Counted from the stretch's first letter, positions 9,016 through 20,077 are shown. The stretch is 64,000 nucleotides of DNA from Larkinella terrae (GCF_009668025.1 NZ_WJXZ01000014.1:1769097-1833096); one strand, 5' to 3'. Numbers and translations are program-made. The notes: generated from the sequence alone by a model not told the origin.

Positions 9016-10191
9016 TTAAATCTTTTCAATCACCAACGCTGACGCACCTCCTCCGCCGTTGCAGATGCCGACGGCCCCGATCTGCCCGTTTTGCTGCTGT
9101 AAAATGCTCGTCAGCGTCGTCACGATCCGCGCCCCGGAAGCTCCCAGCGGGTGGCCCAGCGAAACCGCTCCGCCGTAAACATTCAGTTTCTCCTGCGGTA
9201 TTTCCAGCAATTGACTGCAGGCCAGCGAAACAACGGAAAATGCCTCATTGATTTCGTAAAAATCGACCTCATCCGGTTTCACGCCCGCCCGTTTCAAAGC
9301 CGCCGGAATCGCCAAAACCGGAGCCGTAGTAAATTCGGCGGGCTCCCGTTCCGCGTCGGCGTAGCCCAGGATGCGGGCGATCGGTTTTAGCCCCAGTTCA
9401 TCGGCTTTTTTCCGACTCATGATGACCAGCGCCGAAGCGCCGTCGTTGATCGTCGAAGCGTTGGCGGCCGTCACGGTGCCGTCGGGCGAAAAAGCCGGTT
9501 TCAGTTTCGGAATCTTGTCAAAATATACATTTTTGAACTCCTCATCCTCCGTGACGGTCTGGGTACCTTTGTTGAAAGGGACGTCGACCGGAATGAGCTC
9601 GGTGCCAAATTTACCATTTTTCGTCGCATCTGCGGCCCGTTGGTACGATTGAATGGCAAAAGCATCCTGGGTTTCGCGGCTGATGTTGTATTTTTTTGCC
9701 GTCAAATCGGCAAAAACGCCCATCGGATGCCGCTCGAACGGATCGACCAACCCATCTTTGGCCAGGCCGTCGATTAGTTGTCCATCGCCGTATTTGTAAC
9801 CAAAGCGCGCTTTCGGAATATAATAAGGAGCGTTCGACATGCTTTCCATGCCTCCGGCGATGATGACATCGGCCTGACCCAATTGAATGGTTTGGGCCGC
9901 CATCATAATGGCCTTCGTTCCCGACGCACAGACTTTATTGACAGTGGTACAGCGAACGGGAATTGGCAAACCGGCCTTCAAAGCCGCCTGACGGGCCGGA
10001 GCCTGGCCGAGATTGGCCGAAACGACATTGCCCATAATCACCTCCTCAACCTGATCGGGCGAAATACCGGCTTTTTCAACGGCTCCCCGGATGGCCAGCG
10101 CGCCCAGATCAATCGCCGACAGCGGGGATAAAATTCCGCCAAAACTGCCGATGGGCGTACGAACCGCCGAGACAATGACTACTTCATTCAT
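9016..10191 (-). CDS. Acetyl-CoA acetyltransferase (thiolase)
   Basis: This 391-residue thiolase condenses two acetyl-CoA to acetoacetyl-CoA or runs the reverse cleavage. The nucleophile is Cys88 in NKVCASG. NEAF lies in the second half, [10 protein letters not shown] precedes the C-terminus, and the second catalytic Cys is in CNGGGGASA. The sequence starts [15 protein letters not shown] as in biosynthetic thiolases. No hydroxybutyryl-CoA dehydrogenase or other beta-oxidation gene is near, so the pathway is open. It is flanked on both sides by long hairpins. Confidence 0.93.
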   Translation of the reverse strand: MNEVVIVSAVRTPIGSFGGILSPLSAIDLGALAIRGAVEKAGISPDQVEEVIMGNVVSANLGQAPARQAALKAGLPIPVRCTTVNKVCASGTKAIMMAAQTIQLGQADVIIAGGMESMSNAPYYIPKARFGYKYGDGQLIDGLAKDGLVDPFERHPMGVFADLTAKKYNISRETQDAFAIQSYQRAADATKNGKFGTELIPVDVPFNKGTQTVTEDEEFKNVYFDKIPKLKPAFSPDGTVTAANASTINDGASALVIMSRKKADELGLKPIARILGYADAEREPAEFTTAPVLAIPAALKRAGVKPDEVDFYEINEAFSVVSLACSQLLEIPQEKLNVYGGAVSLGHPLGASGARIVTTLTSILQQQNGQIGAVGICNGGGGASALVIEKI

Positions 10192-10212
10192 GTTTAGCGC
10201 CTAACTTTTTCG

Positions 10213-10299
10213 TTTAGGGTTTATGATTTTGGGTTTATAGTTTATTGATTCAAAGTTGAACGGTTAATTAACAATAAACTTTAAACCAACAACCTTAAA
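10213..10299. repeat. Heptad-word palindrome
   Basis: Seven-base words GTTTAGG, GTTTATG, ATTTTGG, GTTTATA, GTTTATT are mirrored by AATAAAC, TTTAAAC, CAACAAC, CTTAAAG. The best-paired arms are 16 bp (10232-10247 and 10272-10287) with one mismatch. It is located just upstream of the thiolase start. Confidence 0.7.
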
Positions 10300-10307
10300 G
10301 ACTTTCA

Positions 10308-10427
10308 AAAATTCAGATTTTCCTTTTTCACTTTTGCCTCCAACCCCCTAAAGGGGGCTTTGGAATGCCGATTAAAGCCCCCTTTAGGGGGTTGGGGGCA
10401 AAAGTGGAAAAGGAAAATCTGAATTTT
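10308..10427. repeat. 54-bp-arm inverted repeat with C-rich core (copy 2)
   Basis: Arms 10308-10361 and 10374-10427 pair over 54 bp with two mismatches around a 12-base loop. The inner part repeats the C-rich core seen at 7438-7499 (CAACCCCCTAAAGGGGGCTT). It ends 20 bases from the stop of the TPR gene and lies upstream of the thiolase, so it is likely a terminator. The arms are far longer than termination needs. Confidence 0.9.
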
Positions 10428-10447
10428 AAATGGTCTCTTAGACTACA

Positions 10448-11155
10448 TTAATACGTATTGAATCGTTGCCGGTTTTTCGACGTCGCCGATTGTTTTCGCT
10501 GGTGAATATACTGGACCTCGTTGTCCTGCATGGCGTTCAGGATGGATAACGCCTGTTCTTCCGATAAATTCAGTGAGCGCAGCCGACGCAGCAATTCATC
10601 CTTATTGTCACCCTGTTCGACTTCCGTGCCTTTATCCCGTCCGCTTTCCATTGCCACTTCCGTTTCTTCCGTGCTTTGCCGGGGTTTGGGTTTGGGCCGT
10701 TGAGAACCGTTGGGATTCGGTTTTCCGGAATAGGTTTTCTTGATCAGTTCGTAATTGAATTGGGCCGGTTCGAGGGCCGGAACCGTGTTCATCGCTTTGC
10801 GAAAGTACGCCAGCGCGGAACTAGAATCGCCCTGGAGGGCCGAAATGACGCCGAGCTGAACTTCGGCAGCCGCGGCCAGTTCGGGCTGGCTGACCTGCGC
10901 GACCAGGCGGTAATGTTTCTGAGCCTGAGCATATTGCCGAAGCTGAAAATAGGAGTGCGCCAGGTTGAGCCGGGCCGACGGTTCTACGAATAAAGTGGAG
11001 TTGACCAGCGCAACGTATTGTTCAGCCGCGCGTTTGTAGTTACCGGCCTGGTAGGCGCGTAACCCTTCAATCCGCGCGATGTTATCATGCGAGATTTTAT
11101 CGAACGAACGATTGTCATACAACCAGAGCAATATCGATAAAATAAGGTAGGTCAT
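10448..11155 (-). CDS. Tetratricopeptide repeat protein, BatC-like
   Basis: The protein has 235 residues. An N-terminal hydrophobic segment (about 1-14) suggests a membrane anchor. Residues about 30-130 hold TPR helices (AYQAGNYKRAAEQYVALV, ARLNLAHSYFQLRQYAQAQ). The C-terminal third is charged and probably disordered. It follows the VWA gene by 58 bp on the same strand, the arrangement of batB-batC in Bacteroidota aerotolerance operons. The role in envelope stress tolerance is from family knowledge; nothing in the sequence proves it. Confidence 0.8.
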   Translation of the reverse strand: MTYLILSILLWLYDNRSFDKISHDNIARIEGLRAYQAGNYKRAAEQYVALVNSTLFVEPSARLNLAHSYFQLRQYAQAQKHYRLVAQVSQPELAAAAEVQLGVISALQGDSSSALAYFRKAMNTVPALEPAQFNYELIKKTYSGKPNPNGSQRPKPKPRQSTEETEVAMESGRDKGTEVEQGDNKDELLRRLRSLNLSEEQALSILNAMQDNEVQYIHQRKQSATSKNRQRFNTY

Positions 11156-11213
11156 GCTTAAAATTAAAAACGATCCGCGAAAATACGAACTCTTTCGCAG
11201 AAAGGAACGCGGT

Positions 11214-12176
11214 TTACAGCCTAAACGTGCGAACCGTTATGAGAATATCAACGGCAATGAACACCAACGCAGCGATAAGAAAGTAGTAGTATTTATTTGT
11301 TGTTACTTCCAGTTTCCGTTGATCGACCAGGCGGTTTTCCAGATTTTGAATGGCCGATACGAGGGTCGTCAAATCGCCGGACGACGACGCCAACTCCAGG
11401 TACGAACCCCGCGTATCCTTCACAAACTGGCGCAGGTAGGTGCGGTTGAGCTGCGATCGGACAATATTTCCGTCTTTATCGCGCAGGTTGCCTTTGGGAG
11501 TTGAAATCGTCGTACCCGCTTCCGTGCCGACGCCCACCACAAAATTAGCAATACCGTATCGGCGCAATTGCCCCGCGAGCGCCGGGTCGCACTCCCCGAA
11601 ATCTTCTCCGTCGGTCAGGAGCACCAGCACTTTCGTCTGATTTAGATCCGAGGTTTCGGCCAGTTGTTTCCGCAGGGCCAGCTCGATTGCCGAGCAGATA
11701 TTGGTGCCGGATTCGGGGACCAATCGGGTGTTTAACGACTGAATAAAAAGCGCCAGCGCACCCTGATCGGACGTGAGCGGGGCGTGAACGTAGGCTTCCG
11801 TGGAGAAAACCAGCAGTCCGAAGCGGTTTCCGGGTAAGGCTTCAATGAGCCGCTTTAATTCATATTTTACTTTTTCCAGGCGCGTCGGCGGAATGTCGGT
11901 CGCATCCATCGACTTCGACAAATCGACGGCGATGTAAATGTCTTTCCCTTCCGAAACCAGTTCTTTTTCGACCACTCCGAACGAAGGACCCAGTAAGGCG
12001 ACAACCAAAAGAGTTAGATAGGCCGTTCGGAGAAAAAATTTTGGAATGGTCGCCCAGGCCGTGGTGCCCAGCAGTCGGGCGACCCGAAATATGCGGAAAA
12101 AAAAGTAGCCGTAGAGCAGTACAAAAACTGCAATGAACAGATATTCAGTTTGAGTCAGACTATAATTCCAGTTCAT
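11214..12176 (-). CDS. VWA-domain membrane protein, BatA/BatB type
   Basis: The protein has 320 residues: a membrane segment near residues 12-30, another at about 50-66, a von Willebrand A domain from about 83 to 280, and a C-terminal membrane segment near 295-315. The metal-binding MIDAS motif is DLSKSMD, with the later TDGEDFG. Such proteins are part of the Bat system linked to aerotolerance. Only one VWA gene and one TPR gene are present; MoxR, the DUF58 protein and a second VWA gene normally found upstream are absent, and a tRNA-Ser follows instead. The start ATG is at 12176. Confidence 0.88.
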   Translation of the reverse strand: MNWNYSLTQTEYLFIAVFVLLYGYFFFRIFRVARLLGTTAWATIPKFFLRTAYLTLLVVALLGPSFGVVEKELVSEGKDIYIAVDLSKSMDATDIPPTRLEKVKYELKRLIEALPGNRFGLLVFSTEAYVHAPLTSDQGALALFIQSLNTRLVPESGTNICSAIELALRKQLAETSDLNQTKVLVLLTDGEDFGECDPALAGQLRRYGIANFVVGVGTEAGTTISTPKGNLRDKDGNIVRSQLNRTYLRQFVKDTRGSYLELASSSGDLTTLVSAIQNLENRLVDQRKLEVTTNKYYYFLIAALVFIAVDILITVRTFRL

Positions 12177-12311
12177 GCAAACTCCGCAGGATCAGGATAT
12201 CAACGAACCGACGACCGCCGGGTTGAATCCGTGCAGCCGCGAAATTAGGAGGAAAAGACCGGATGCCATACCGGCAGTCGTAAATTCCGCTGAAAGTTTT
12301 TGCCCGAAATC

Positions 12312-12343
12312 TTGGCGAAAAGAGTGGAATACATCTATATTTG
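12312..12343 (+). promoter_or_regulatory. Bacteroidota-type promoter of tRNA-Ser
   Basis: TATATTTG at 12336-12343 fits the TAnnTTTG -7 box exactly. TTGG at 12312-12315 stands about 20 bases upstream as a -33 box. The predicted transcript would start near 12350, some 30 bases before the tRNA. Confidence 0.65.
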
Positions 12344-12381
12344 TGACCCCAATCACCGCAAAGTGGGTTTGGGGTTCTTTC

Positions 12382-12468
12382 GGAGAGATGCCTGAGTGGC
12401 CGAAAGGAACAGTTTGCTAAACTGTCGTACTGGTAACGGTACCGAGGGTTCGAATCCCTCTCTCTCCG
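12382..12468 (+). tRNA. tRNA-Ser (GCT)
   Basis: An 87-base class II tRNA with acceptor arms GGAGAGA and TCTCTCC, discriminator G, anticodon loop TTGCTAA giving anticodon GCT, a long variable arm, and T arm GAGGG-TTCGAAT-CCCTC. It reads AGC/AGT serine codons. CCA is not encoded. A promoter precedes it and a T-rich hairpin follows. Confidence 0.97.
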
Positions 12469-12471
12469 CTT

Positions 12472-12502
12472 AAAAGGATGTCGATAACGGCATCCTTTTT
12501 TT
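12472..12502 (+). terminator. Rho-independent terminator of tRNA-Ser
   Basis: AAAAGGATG and CATCCTTTT pair around a short loop and are followed by a run of seven T residues, four bases after the tRNA. Confidence 0.85.
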
Positions 12503-12655
12503 GTTTGCGTAGGTAGCGCGCGCAGAAGCTGCCATATTTTCCGGTTTCTCCATCCTGAAAGGCTTCAATAGCCGCGCTCTTCACTACTACAGTTTCTGCC
12601 GAGCTCCGGTTTGCTCAGCCGGCCTTTCAACTGCTGTAAATTTTATCAAGAATTC

Positions 12656-12702
12656 TTTGGTCGAACTAAAAAGCTATTATTATCTTTGTAGATAAGATAT
12701 TT
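12656..12702 (+). promoter_or_regulatory. Promoter and candidate MarR operator of the rph operon
   Basis: TTTG at 12656-12659 and TATCTTTG at 12681-12688 match the -33 and -7 boxes with a 21-base spacer. The -7 box overlaps an inverted repeat, TATCTT and AAGATA (12681-12699), followed by a second small dyad (TTAG and CTAA). A repressor bound here would block the polymerase, which suits autoregulation by the MarR protein encoded next. Confidence 0.6.
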
Positions 12703-12719
12703 AGTTGCTAAGATTTAAG

Positions 12720-15804
<3,085 letters not shown>

Positions 15805-15811
15805 CCTGAAA

Positions 15812-15839
15812 GGGGAGTTTGACCCTGGCCAGACTCCCC
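15812..15839 (+). terminator. Hairpin after rph
   Basis: GGGGAGT and ACTCCCC pair around a 14-base loop just after the rph stop. It lacks a T-run, so it is a weak terminator or an mRNA 3' stabiliser. Confidence 0.5.
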
Positions 15840-15874
15840 AAAACCACAAATAAATGGAAATATTCAGGTGTCGA

Positions 15875-15905
15875 TTTTCTTTTCCGAATTAAAATCGTAC
15901 ATTTG
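15875..15905 (+). promoter_or_regulatory. Bacteroidota-type promoter of tRNA-Pro
   Basis: TACATTTG at 15898-15905 is an exact TAnnTTTG -7 box. A TTTTC at 15875 sits at the right distance for a -33 box. The tRNA starts 17 bases downstream. Confidence 0.65.
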
Positions 15906-15921
15906 TGCTCTCGAAAGTAAT

Positions 15922-15995
15922 CGGGGTGTAGCGTAGCCCGGTATCGCGCCTGGTTTGGGACCAGGAGGTCGTAGGTTCGAATCCTGCCACCCCGA
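15922..15995 (+). tRNA. tRNA-Pro (TGG)
   Basis: A 74-base cloverleaf with acceptor arms CGGGGTG and CACCCCG, discriminator A, anticodon loop TTTGGGA giving TGG, and T loop TTCGAAT. It reads CCA and, by wobble, other proline codons. CCA is not encoded. Confidence 0.97.
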
Positions 15996-16000
15996 CGTCA

Positions 16001-16040
16001 AAAGGACAAAATGGAGTCAAATCCGGTTTGTCCTTTTTTT
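16001..16040 (+). terminator. Rho-independent terminator of tRNA-Pro
   Basis: AAAGGACAAA pairs with TTTGTCCTTT and is followed by further T residues. It stands between the tRNA and the insertion sequence relic. Confidence 0.85.
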
Positions 16041-16064
16041 GTTTTTCAGCAGGTTGTTCCGGCG

Positions 16065-16072
16065 GTCGCTGA
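16065..16072. repeat. Target site duplication, left copy
   Basis: GTCGCTGA directly abuts the left terminal repeat of the IS relic and is repeated exactly at 16684-16691. Eight-base duplications are typical of ISL3-family insertion. Confidence 0.88.
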
Positions 16073-16118
16073 GGATCAAATCCAAAAGTTGTGGAGTGCG
16101 TAGGATTTTTCTAGGTTT

Positions 16119-16358
16119 GTGCTTTCATCAAACCGATTTGTTTTGGAGAGTTTCTTACCTATCATTCAGTTCCTGCTGCCTGAGTTCATTCTGGAAAATT
16201 TCGAATTGACGTCCATCGATCGTGCAGAGGGCGTCTTTCATGTGCATATCGAAGAGAAAAATGCTGACGAGAATGACCCGGACCGGAAAAACCTACTCTC
16301 CAAAGGCTTCTTTCCGACGATAACGGTGCAGGATTTTCCTATTCGGGGCCATTTATGA
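16119..16358 (+). pseudogene. ISAon1-type transposase N-region fragment
   Basis: A GTG-initiated frame of 79 codons contains FLLPEFILENFELTSI and an acidic stretch up to KNLLSKGFFPTITVQDFPIRG, the typical small N-region protein that accompanies ISL3-like transposases in Bacteroidota. It is truncated at the deletion junction, where the frame runs into a TGA at 16356-16358. The original start is uncertain. Confidence 0.75.
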
Positions 16359-16650
16359 ACTGAGTCAGTCCCTTAGTTACATTTTTGAAACTACCACCGA
16401 AAAGCTCTACGGTTTAGCGCGCCTGGCTAAATGGCATGAAAAAGTCCGGCAAGCCGGATTCAAGTCTTTCAACACGGTAGCCCGTTCGATTCAGAACCAT
16501 TATGAGACGATCTTGAACTACTTTGACAATCGCAGTACAAATGCTTCTGCCGAGTCATTCAATGCCAAGATCAAAGCCTTCCGGGCCCAGTTCAGAGGGG
16601 TAAGAAATGTGGACTTTTTCCTTTACCGATTAACGCAGCTATATGCTTAA
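16351..16650 (+). pseudogene. ISL3-type transposase, C-terminal fragment
   Basis: Starting without its own initiation codon, this frame reads YELSQSLSYIF, then LARLAKWHEKVRQAGFKSF, and ends with NASAESFNAKIKAFRAQF, whose Glu belongs to the DDE catalytic set, and FFLYRLTQLYA. It is shifted by one frame relative to the N-region fragment, which it joins at about 16350. The N-terminal two thirds of the transposase, with both catalytic Asp residues, are missing. Confidence 0.85.
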
Positions 16651-16683
16651 TCCAAGATGATCCACAACTTTTGAACTTGATCC

Positions 16684-16691
16684 GTCGCTGA
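16684..16691. repeat. Target site duplication, right copy
   Basis: GTCGCTGA follows the right terminal repeat directly and matches the left copy at 16065-16072. Confidence 0.88.
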
Positions 16692-16744
16692 TCCTAAAAA
16701 GGGTAGGATAGAAGCCGCTAACCCGAAATAGGCAATGCGTTTTC

Positions 16745-16775
16745 TTGTGGAATTGTCGGCATTGCCGTACTTTTA
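16745..16775 (+). promoter_or_regulatory. Promoter of tRNA-Arg
   Basis: TACTTTTA at 16768-16775 differs from TAnnTTTG only in the last base. TTGTGG at 16745 stands where the -33 box should be. The tRNA begins 28 bases further on. Confidence 0.5.
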
Positions 16776-16803
16776 GGGCCTGAATTCACGCATTCTTTTT
16801 TGC

Positions 16804-16877
16804 GGTCCCGTAGCTCAGTTGGATAGAGCATCTGATTTCTAATCAGACGGTCTTTGGTTCGAATCCAAACGGGATCA
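16804..16877 (+). tRNA. tRNA-Arg (TCT)
   Basis: A 74-base cloverleaf with acceptor arms GGTCCCG and CGGGATC (one G-U pair), anticodon loop TTTCTAA giving TCT, and T loop TTCGAAT. It reads AGA and AGG arginine codons. CCA is not encoded. Confidence 0.96.
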
Positions 16878-16889
16878 CATTTTTACTGA

Positions 16890-16937
16890 CGCGACTAGCT
16901 AATAATCAGGTGATTAGCTAGCCGCGTTTTAGTTTTA
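16890..16937 (+). terminator. Terminator of tRNA-Arg
   Basis: Arms CGCGACTAGCTAAT and ATTAGCTAGCCGCG pair with one mismatch around a short loop and are followed by a T-rich tail. Confidence 0.8.
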
Positions 16938-16981
16938 TAGAATAATCAGCACTTCTGCGTGCCCAATCAAAGGAGCCCCCG

Positions 16982-18106
16982 TCAAAGTACATTTGACAGG
17001 CTTACGGATAATCGGCTGATCGACCGGTATTTCAAGAACTCAATTTCGGGGGTAACATAACCCGGTTTGATGGGCTCCTGCCGAACCAGGTCGGTGCTCA
17101 GGTATTTTTTATTGCTGTCGCACAGAATGGTCACCACCCTGGATTCGGGACCCATTTCCCGCTGTAAATTAATGGCACCGATCAGATTCGCTCCCGACGA
17201 AATCCCCACCGCCACGCCCAACTGCTGCGCCAGTTTCTGGGCCATTAAGATGGAGTCGCCGTCACTGGCCTGCACAACATGGTCTAGTTCGTCTAATCGG
17301 AGAATTTCGGGGATGAACTCATCAAAAAAGCCCTGAATCCGGTGCGTACCGGTTTTGTGACCTACCGTTAGCGTCGGTGATTCGGCGGGCTCGAGCGGAT
17401 GAATCCGGATGTCGGGTTTGCGAAACTTAAGATAACGGCCAACGCCCATCACCGTCCCGCCCGTGCCGACTCCGGCCACGAAGGCATCCGGTGTCACATC
17501 GACACTCTGGAGTTGCAGCCAAATTTCTTTGCCCGTGGTCAACCGGTGCGCATCAGCGTTATACTGATTGGCGAACTGGTGGGGCAGAAAAACACAGGGG
17601 TCGCTGATGGCCATTTCTTCCGCGCGTTGAAGAGCGCCCAAAAAACCGCCTTCCTCTTTGGTAACCAGCAGGACATCGGCGCCCAGACTCTGAATGATCG
17701 CGATGCGTTCCAGGCTTACACCGGCGGGCATGATTATCGTAACGGGATGTCCCAGCGCCCGGCCCACCGCCGAAAAGGCAATCCCCGTGCAGCCACTGGT
17801 GGCCTCCACAATTCGGTCGCCCGGTCGGATATTCCCTTCACGATAGGCCTCGTGCAGAATGTGGAGCGCCATACGATCTTTCATGCTGCCGGTCAGGTTG
17901 TAATGCTCACACTTCACATACAGCGAACGCGGTTTTCCCTGATCCGTATAGAATAATTCCAGCATGGGCGTGTTGCCAACCAGATTCCAGAGCTGTTCAA
18001 ATTTTTCTTCAATACCGGGTGTCAGGGTGGTTTCAGGTGATAAAATCATGGGAGTTGAAAGTTTTTCAGATGCGTCAAAGAGAAACGGAACAAGTAATTG
18101 GGGCAC
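16982..18106 (-). CDS. PLP-dependent cysteine synthase family protein
   Basis: This is a fold-type II PLP enzyme. The Schiff-base lysine is Lys76 in NLTGSMKDR, the substrate loop is EATSGCTGIAFSA, the phosphate-binding glycines are in GVGTGGTVMGVGRYL, and GISSGANL lies near the end. It resembles O-acetylserine sulfhydrylase or SbnA-like enzymes, but the Asn-Leu-Thr-Gly context and long C-terminus differ from CysK, so the substrate is open. A GTG at 18106 abuts the stop of the preceding small gene. An internal ATG at 18049 (MILSPETT) is an equally plausible start and closer to the family length. Confidence 0.85.
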   Translation of the reverse strand: MPQLLVPFLFDASEKLSTPMILSPETTLTPGIEEKFEQLWNLVGNTPMLELFYTDQGKPRSLYVKCEHYNLTGSMKDRMALHILHEAYREGNIRPGDRIVEATSGCTGIAFSAVGRALGHPVTIIMPAGVSLERIAIIQSLGADVLLVTKEEGGFLGALQRAEEMAISDPCVFLPHQFANQYNADAHRLTTGKEIWLQLQSVDVTPDAFVAGVGTGGTVMGVGRYLKFRKPDIRIHPLEPAESPTLTVGHKTGTHRIQGFFDEFIPEILRLDELDHVVQASDGDSILMAQKLAQQLGVAVGISSGANLIGAINLQREMGPESRVVTILCDSNKKYLSTDLVRQEPIKPGYVTPEIEFLKYRSISRLSVSLSNVL

Positions 18107-18358
18107 TTAAGCCCTGCTTTTCATGCTGAGCAGGTGTTGATACTCTTTTGTCAAATTCTGCACGCCAACGGCTGCGGGTAATCCATCAAAAGCCGCAACG
18201 GGGAGGTCAATGCGCGTGCCATCATCATCGAGCAGGAAAGCAGAAAAGAGAACGTTACCGACGGCTACAAAGCTGTTCAGAACGTCCATAAGGGTTTCAA
18301 ATTCCGCACTACAAACGCAGGGGCTATCCGAGGCTCCAAGAGAGAAATAAAGAGTCAT
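18107..18358 (-). CDS. Small protein of unknown function coupled to the PLP enzyme
   Basis: An 83-residue protein that I do not recognise. It has CVC at about residues 14-16, a hydrophobic middle (LNSFVAVGNVLFSAFLL), an acidic turn DDDGTRID and a basic end KSRA. Its TAA stop touches the possible GTG start of the PLP enzyme, so translation is probably coupled. A promoter-like box and a direct repeat stand upstream, which supports a real gene. It could be a carrier or regulatory subunit; this is speculation. Confidence 0.6.
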   Translation of the reverse strand: MTLYFSLGASDSPCVCSAEFETLMDVLNSFVAVGNVLFSAFLLDDDGTRIDLPVAAFDGLPAAVGVQNLTKEYQHLLSMKSRA

Positions 18359-18390
18359 GGAATTGAAAAGTTAGGGTAGAAGATCGGTTA

Positions 18391-18458
18391 CAAACCTACA
18401 GGATGAAAGACAGACCGACGATAACGCCTGTTCCAAATACCATAACGCCTGTTCCAAA
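18391..18458 (-). promoter_or_regulatory. Promoter with upstream 21-bp-spaced direct repeat
   Basis: On the minus strand TAGGTTTG (18391-18398) is an exact -7 box, 33 bases before the small-protein start. No clear -33 box follows. Instead a 17-base direct repeat (ATAACGCCTGTTCCAAA, at 18421 and 18442) lies upstream at a two-helical-turn period, the placement expected for an activator site. The rest of the spacer to 18678 shows nothing else clear. Confidence 0.5.
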
Positions 18459-18678
18459 CCGCTCCGATGGTCAAAAAACGGGTTGAAAAGAAGGGGTAGT
18501 CAGGAGGGTAGGTAAGAATGAGCGGTTTTTAAGGCCGGACCATTCCCTCATTACGGAGAAATTTCCCAACCAAGTGTTGCGTCTTCAGTTCAATGGACAC
18601 CTGTCAAACACCAAAGCCCAGCGACCAAAACCGCTGAAATCAGTCCTTCACCACACAATGTTTACCTCAATTGTTCAA

Positions 18679-19899
18679 ATGAAAAATAGAAATCAGACGA
18701 CGATTCTGATGGGAATCGTGTTATTATCCGCACTGACAGCCTGCGACAAGGATCACCTGATTGGTTCACAAATTCCCGAAACCAACAAGGAACCCACCTC
18801 GGCCAGCATTCAGGGAAACGTATTTGAACCGGCGCTGGTCGACGCGACGGACGAGCGCATTGCCCAGTTACGAGTCCCTGCGGGTTTTCGCATTGCCAAA
18901 TTCGCCGATCAGCTCGGAAAGCCCCGGATGCTGACTGTGAGCGCTGCGGGCGATGTGTATGTCACCAGCCGGGAAGCTGGGACTGTCACCTTGCTGCGTG
19001 ACACGAACGCCGATGGAAAAGCCGACTTCAAGCAGGAGGTCGCTAAAATAAAGGCGGTTCACGGACTCACGATCCACGACGGAAAGATGTATCTGGTGTC
19101 GGTCAAGGAAGTCTACCGGGCCGACATCAAGTCGGATGGCTCGTTGGACACTCCGCAACTGCTCATCAATAACCTGCCCGATGGCGGTCAGCACCCCAAC
19201 CGCACCCTGGGCTTCGGTCCCGATGGTTTGCTGTACATTACCGTGGGCAGCACCTGCAACGCCTGTGCCGAACCGAATGCCGAGAACGCGACGATTCTGC
19301 GGGCGAATCCGGACGGTTCCGGGCGCATGATTTTTGCCAGCGGTTTGCGTAACACCATCGGTTTTGGCTGGCATCCGCAAACCAAAGAACTCTACGGACT
19401 CGATCACGGCATCGACTGGCTCGGCGACGAACAGCAGAAAGAAGAGCTGAATGTGATCAAACCGGGCGGTTTTTACGGCTGGCCTTACATCTATGGCGAC
19501 GGAAACTACAATCCTCACCCGCGACCGATGGGCGACACGACCTATGCCGAAATTCTGGCCAAAACCACGCTGCCCGTTTTCTCCTACGAAGCCCATGCCG
19601 CCCCGATGGGCCTGATTTTTTATACTGGCAGCAAGTTTCCGGCGGAGTTTCAGAACGACGCATTCGCCACCCTACGCGGGTCGTGGAACCGCACCCAACC
19701 CTCCGGTTATAAGGTGGTACGGATTCATTTTGAAAACGGAAAACCGACCCGTTTTGAGGATTTTGTAACCGGTTTTCTGGTCAACAACAACCAGGCTCAA
19801 TTTGGACGGCCCGTCGGCATTGCGACCATGCCCGACGGTTCGCTGCTGTTTACCGATGATAACAATGGCGTTATTTACCGGGTGAATTACGGCCAGTAA
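18679..19899 (+). CDS. PQQ-dependent sugar (sorbosone-type) dehydrogenase lipoprotein
   Basis: The protein has 406 residues from the ATG at 18679, chosen because it directly precedes a lipoprotein signal (lipobox LTAC, Cys about residue 19). The rest is a six-bladed propeller of the soluble glucose/sorbosone dehydrogenase type: LTIHDGKMYL, HPNRTLGFGPDGLLYITVGS, FASGLRNTIGFGWHP, YGLDHGIDWLGD, and a late MPDGSLLFTDD. Such enzymes oxidise aldoses in the periplasm with PQQ. No pqq synthesis genes are in the window. A second member lies at 25108-26316. Confidence 0.85.
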   Translation: MKNRNQTTILMGIVLLSALTACDKDHLIGSQIPETNKEPTSASIQGNVFEPALVDATDERIAQLRVPAGFRIAKFADQLGKPRMLTVSAAGDVYVTSREAGTVTLLRDTNADGKADFKQEVAKIKAVHGLTIHDGKMYLVSVKEVYRADIKSDGSLDTPQLLINNLPDGGQHPNRTLGFGPDGLLYITVGSTCNACAEPNAENATILRANPDGSGRMIFASGLRNTIGFGWHPQTKELYGLDHGIDWLGDEQQKEELNVIKPGGFYGWPYIYGDGNYNPHPRPMGDTTYAEILAKTTLPVFSYEAHAAPMGLIFYTGSKFPAEFQNDAFATLRGSWNRTQPSGYKVVRIHFENGKPTRFEDFVTGFLVNNNQAQFGRPVGIATMPDGSLLFTDDNNGVIYRVNYGQ

Positions 19900-19958
19900 A
19901 ACCGGTCGTTCACCAATGAACCAAAGCGTAATAACAATACTGACGTCCTATTTTTCAG

Positions 19959-19987
19959 ACCGGCTGCTTTGTGGCCGGTTTGATTTT
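19959..19987 (+). terminator. Terminator after the sugar dehydrogenase
   Basis: ACCGGC and GCCGGT pair around a short loop and are followed by TTGATTTT. Confidence 0.6.
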
Positions 19988-20077
19988 GTAGTCGGACCGA
20001 CGTCCGGCGGTTTTAGCTTTTTAAGGGCATAATGGATAAAAAAAACAACATTCGATCTTCTTACTGGTTACGTTCGT

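Larger units (their letters stand above)
16073..16683. mobile_element. Internally deleted ISL3-type (ISAon1-like) insertion sequence
   Basis: This 611-bp element has 23-bp terminal inverted repeats (16073-16095 and 16661-16683, two mismatches, both ending in AAAAGTTGTGGA) and an 8-bp target duplication. It retains the small N-region gene and only the last 99 codons of the transposase; the middle, about 1 kb in intact relatives by family knowledge, is gone. With both ends intact it could still be moved in trans by a full copy elsewhere. It lies between the terminator of tRNA-Pro and tRNA-Arg. Confidence 0.9.

Noticed and set aside
12175-12420. Small plus-strand frame after the VWA gene
   Set aside because: It runs into tRNA-Ser and shows no protein-like composition.
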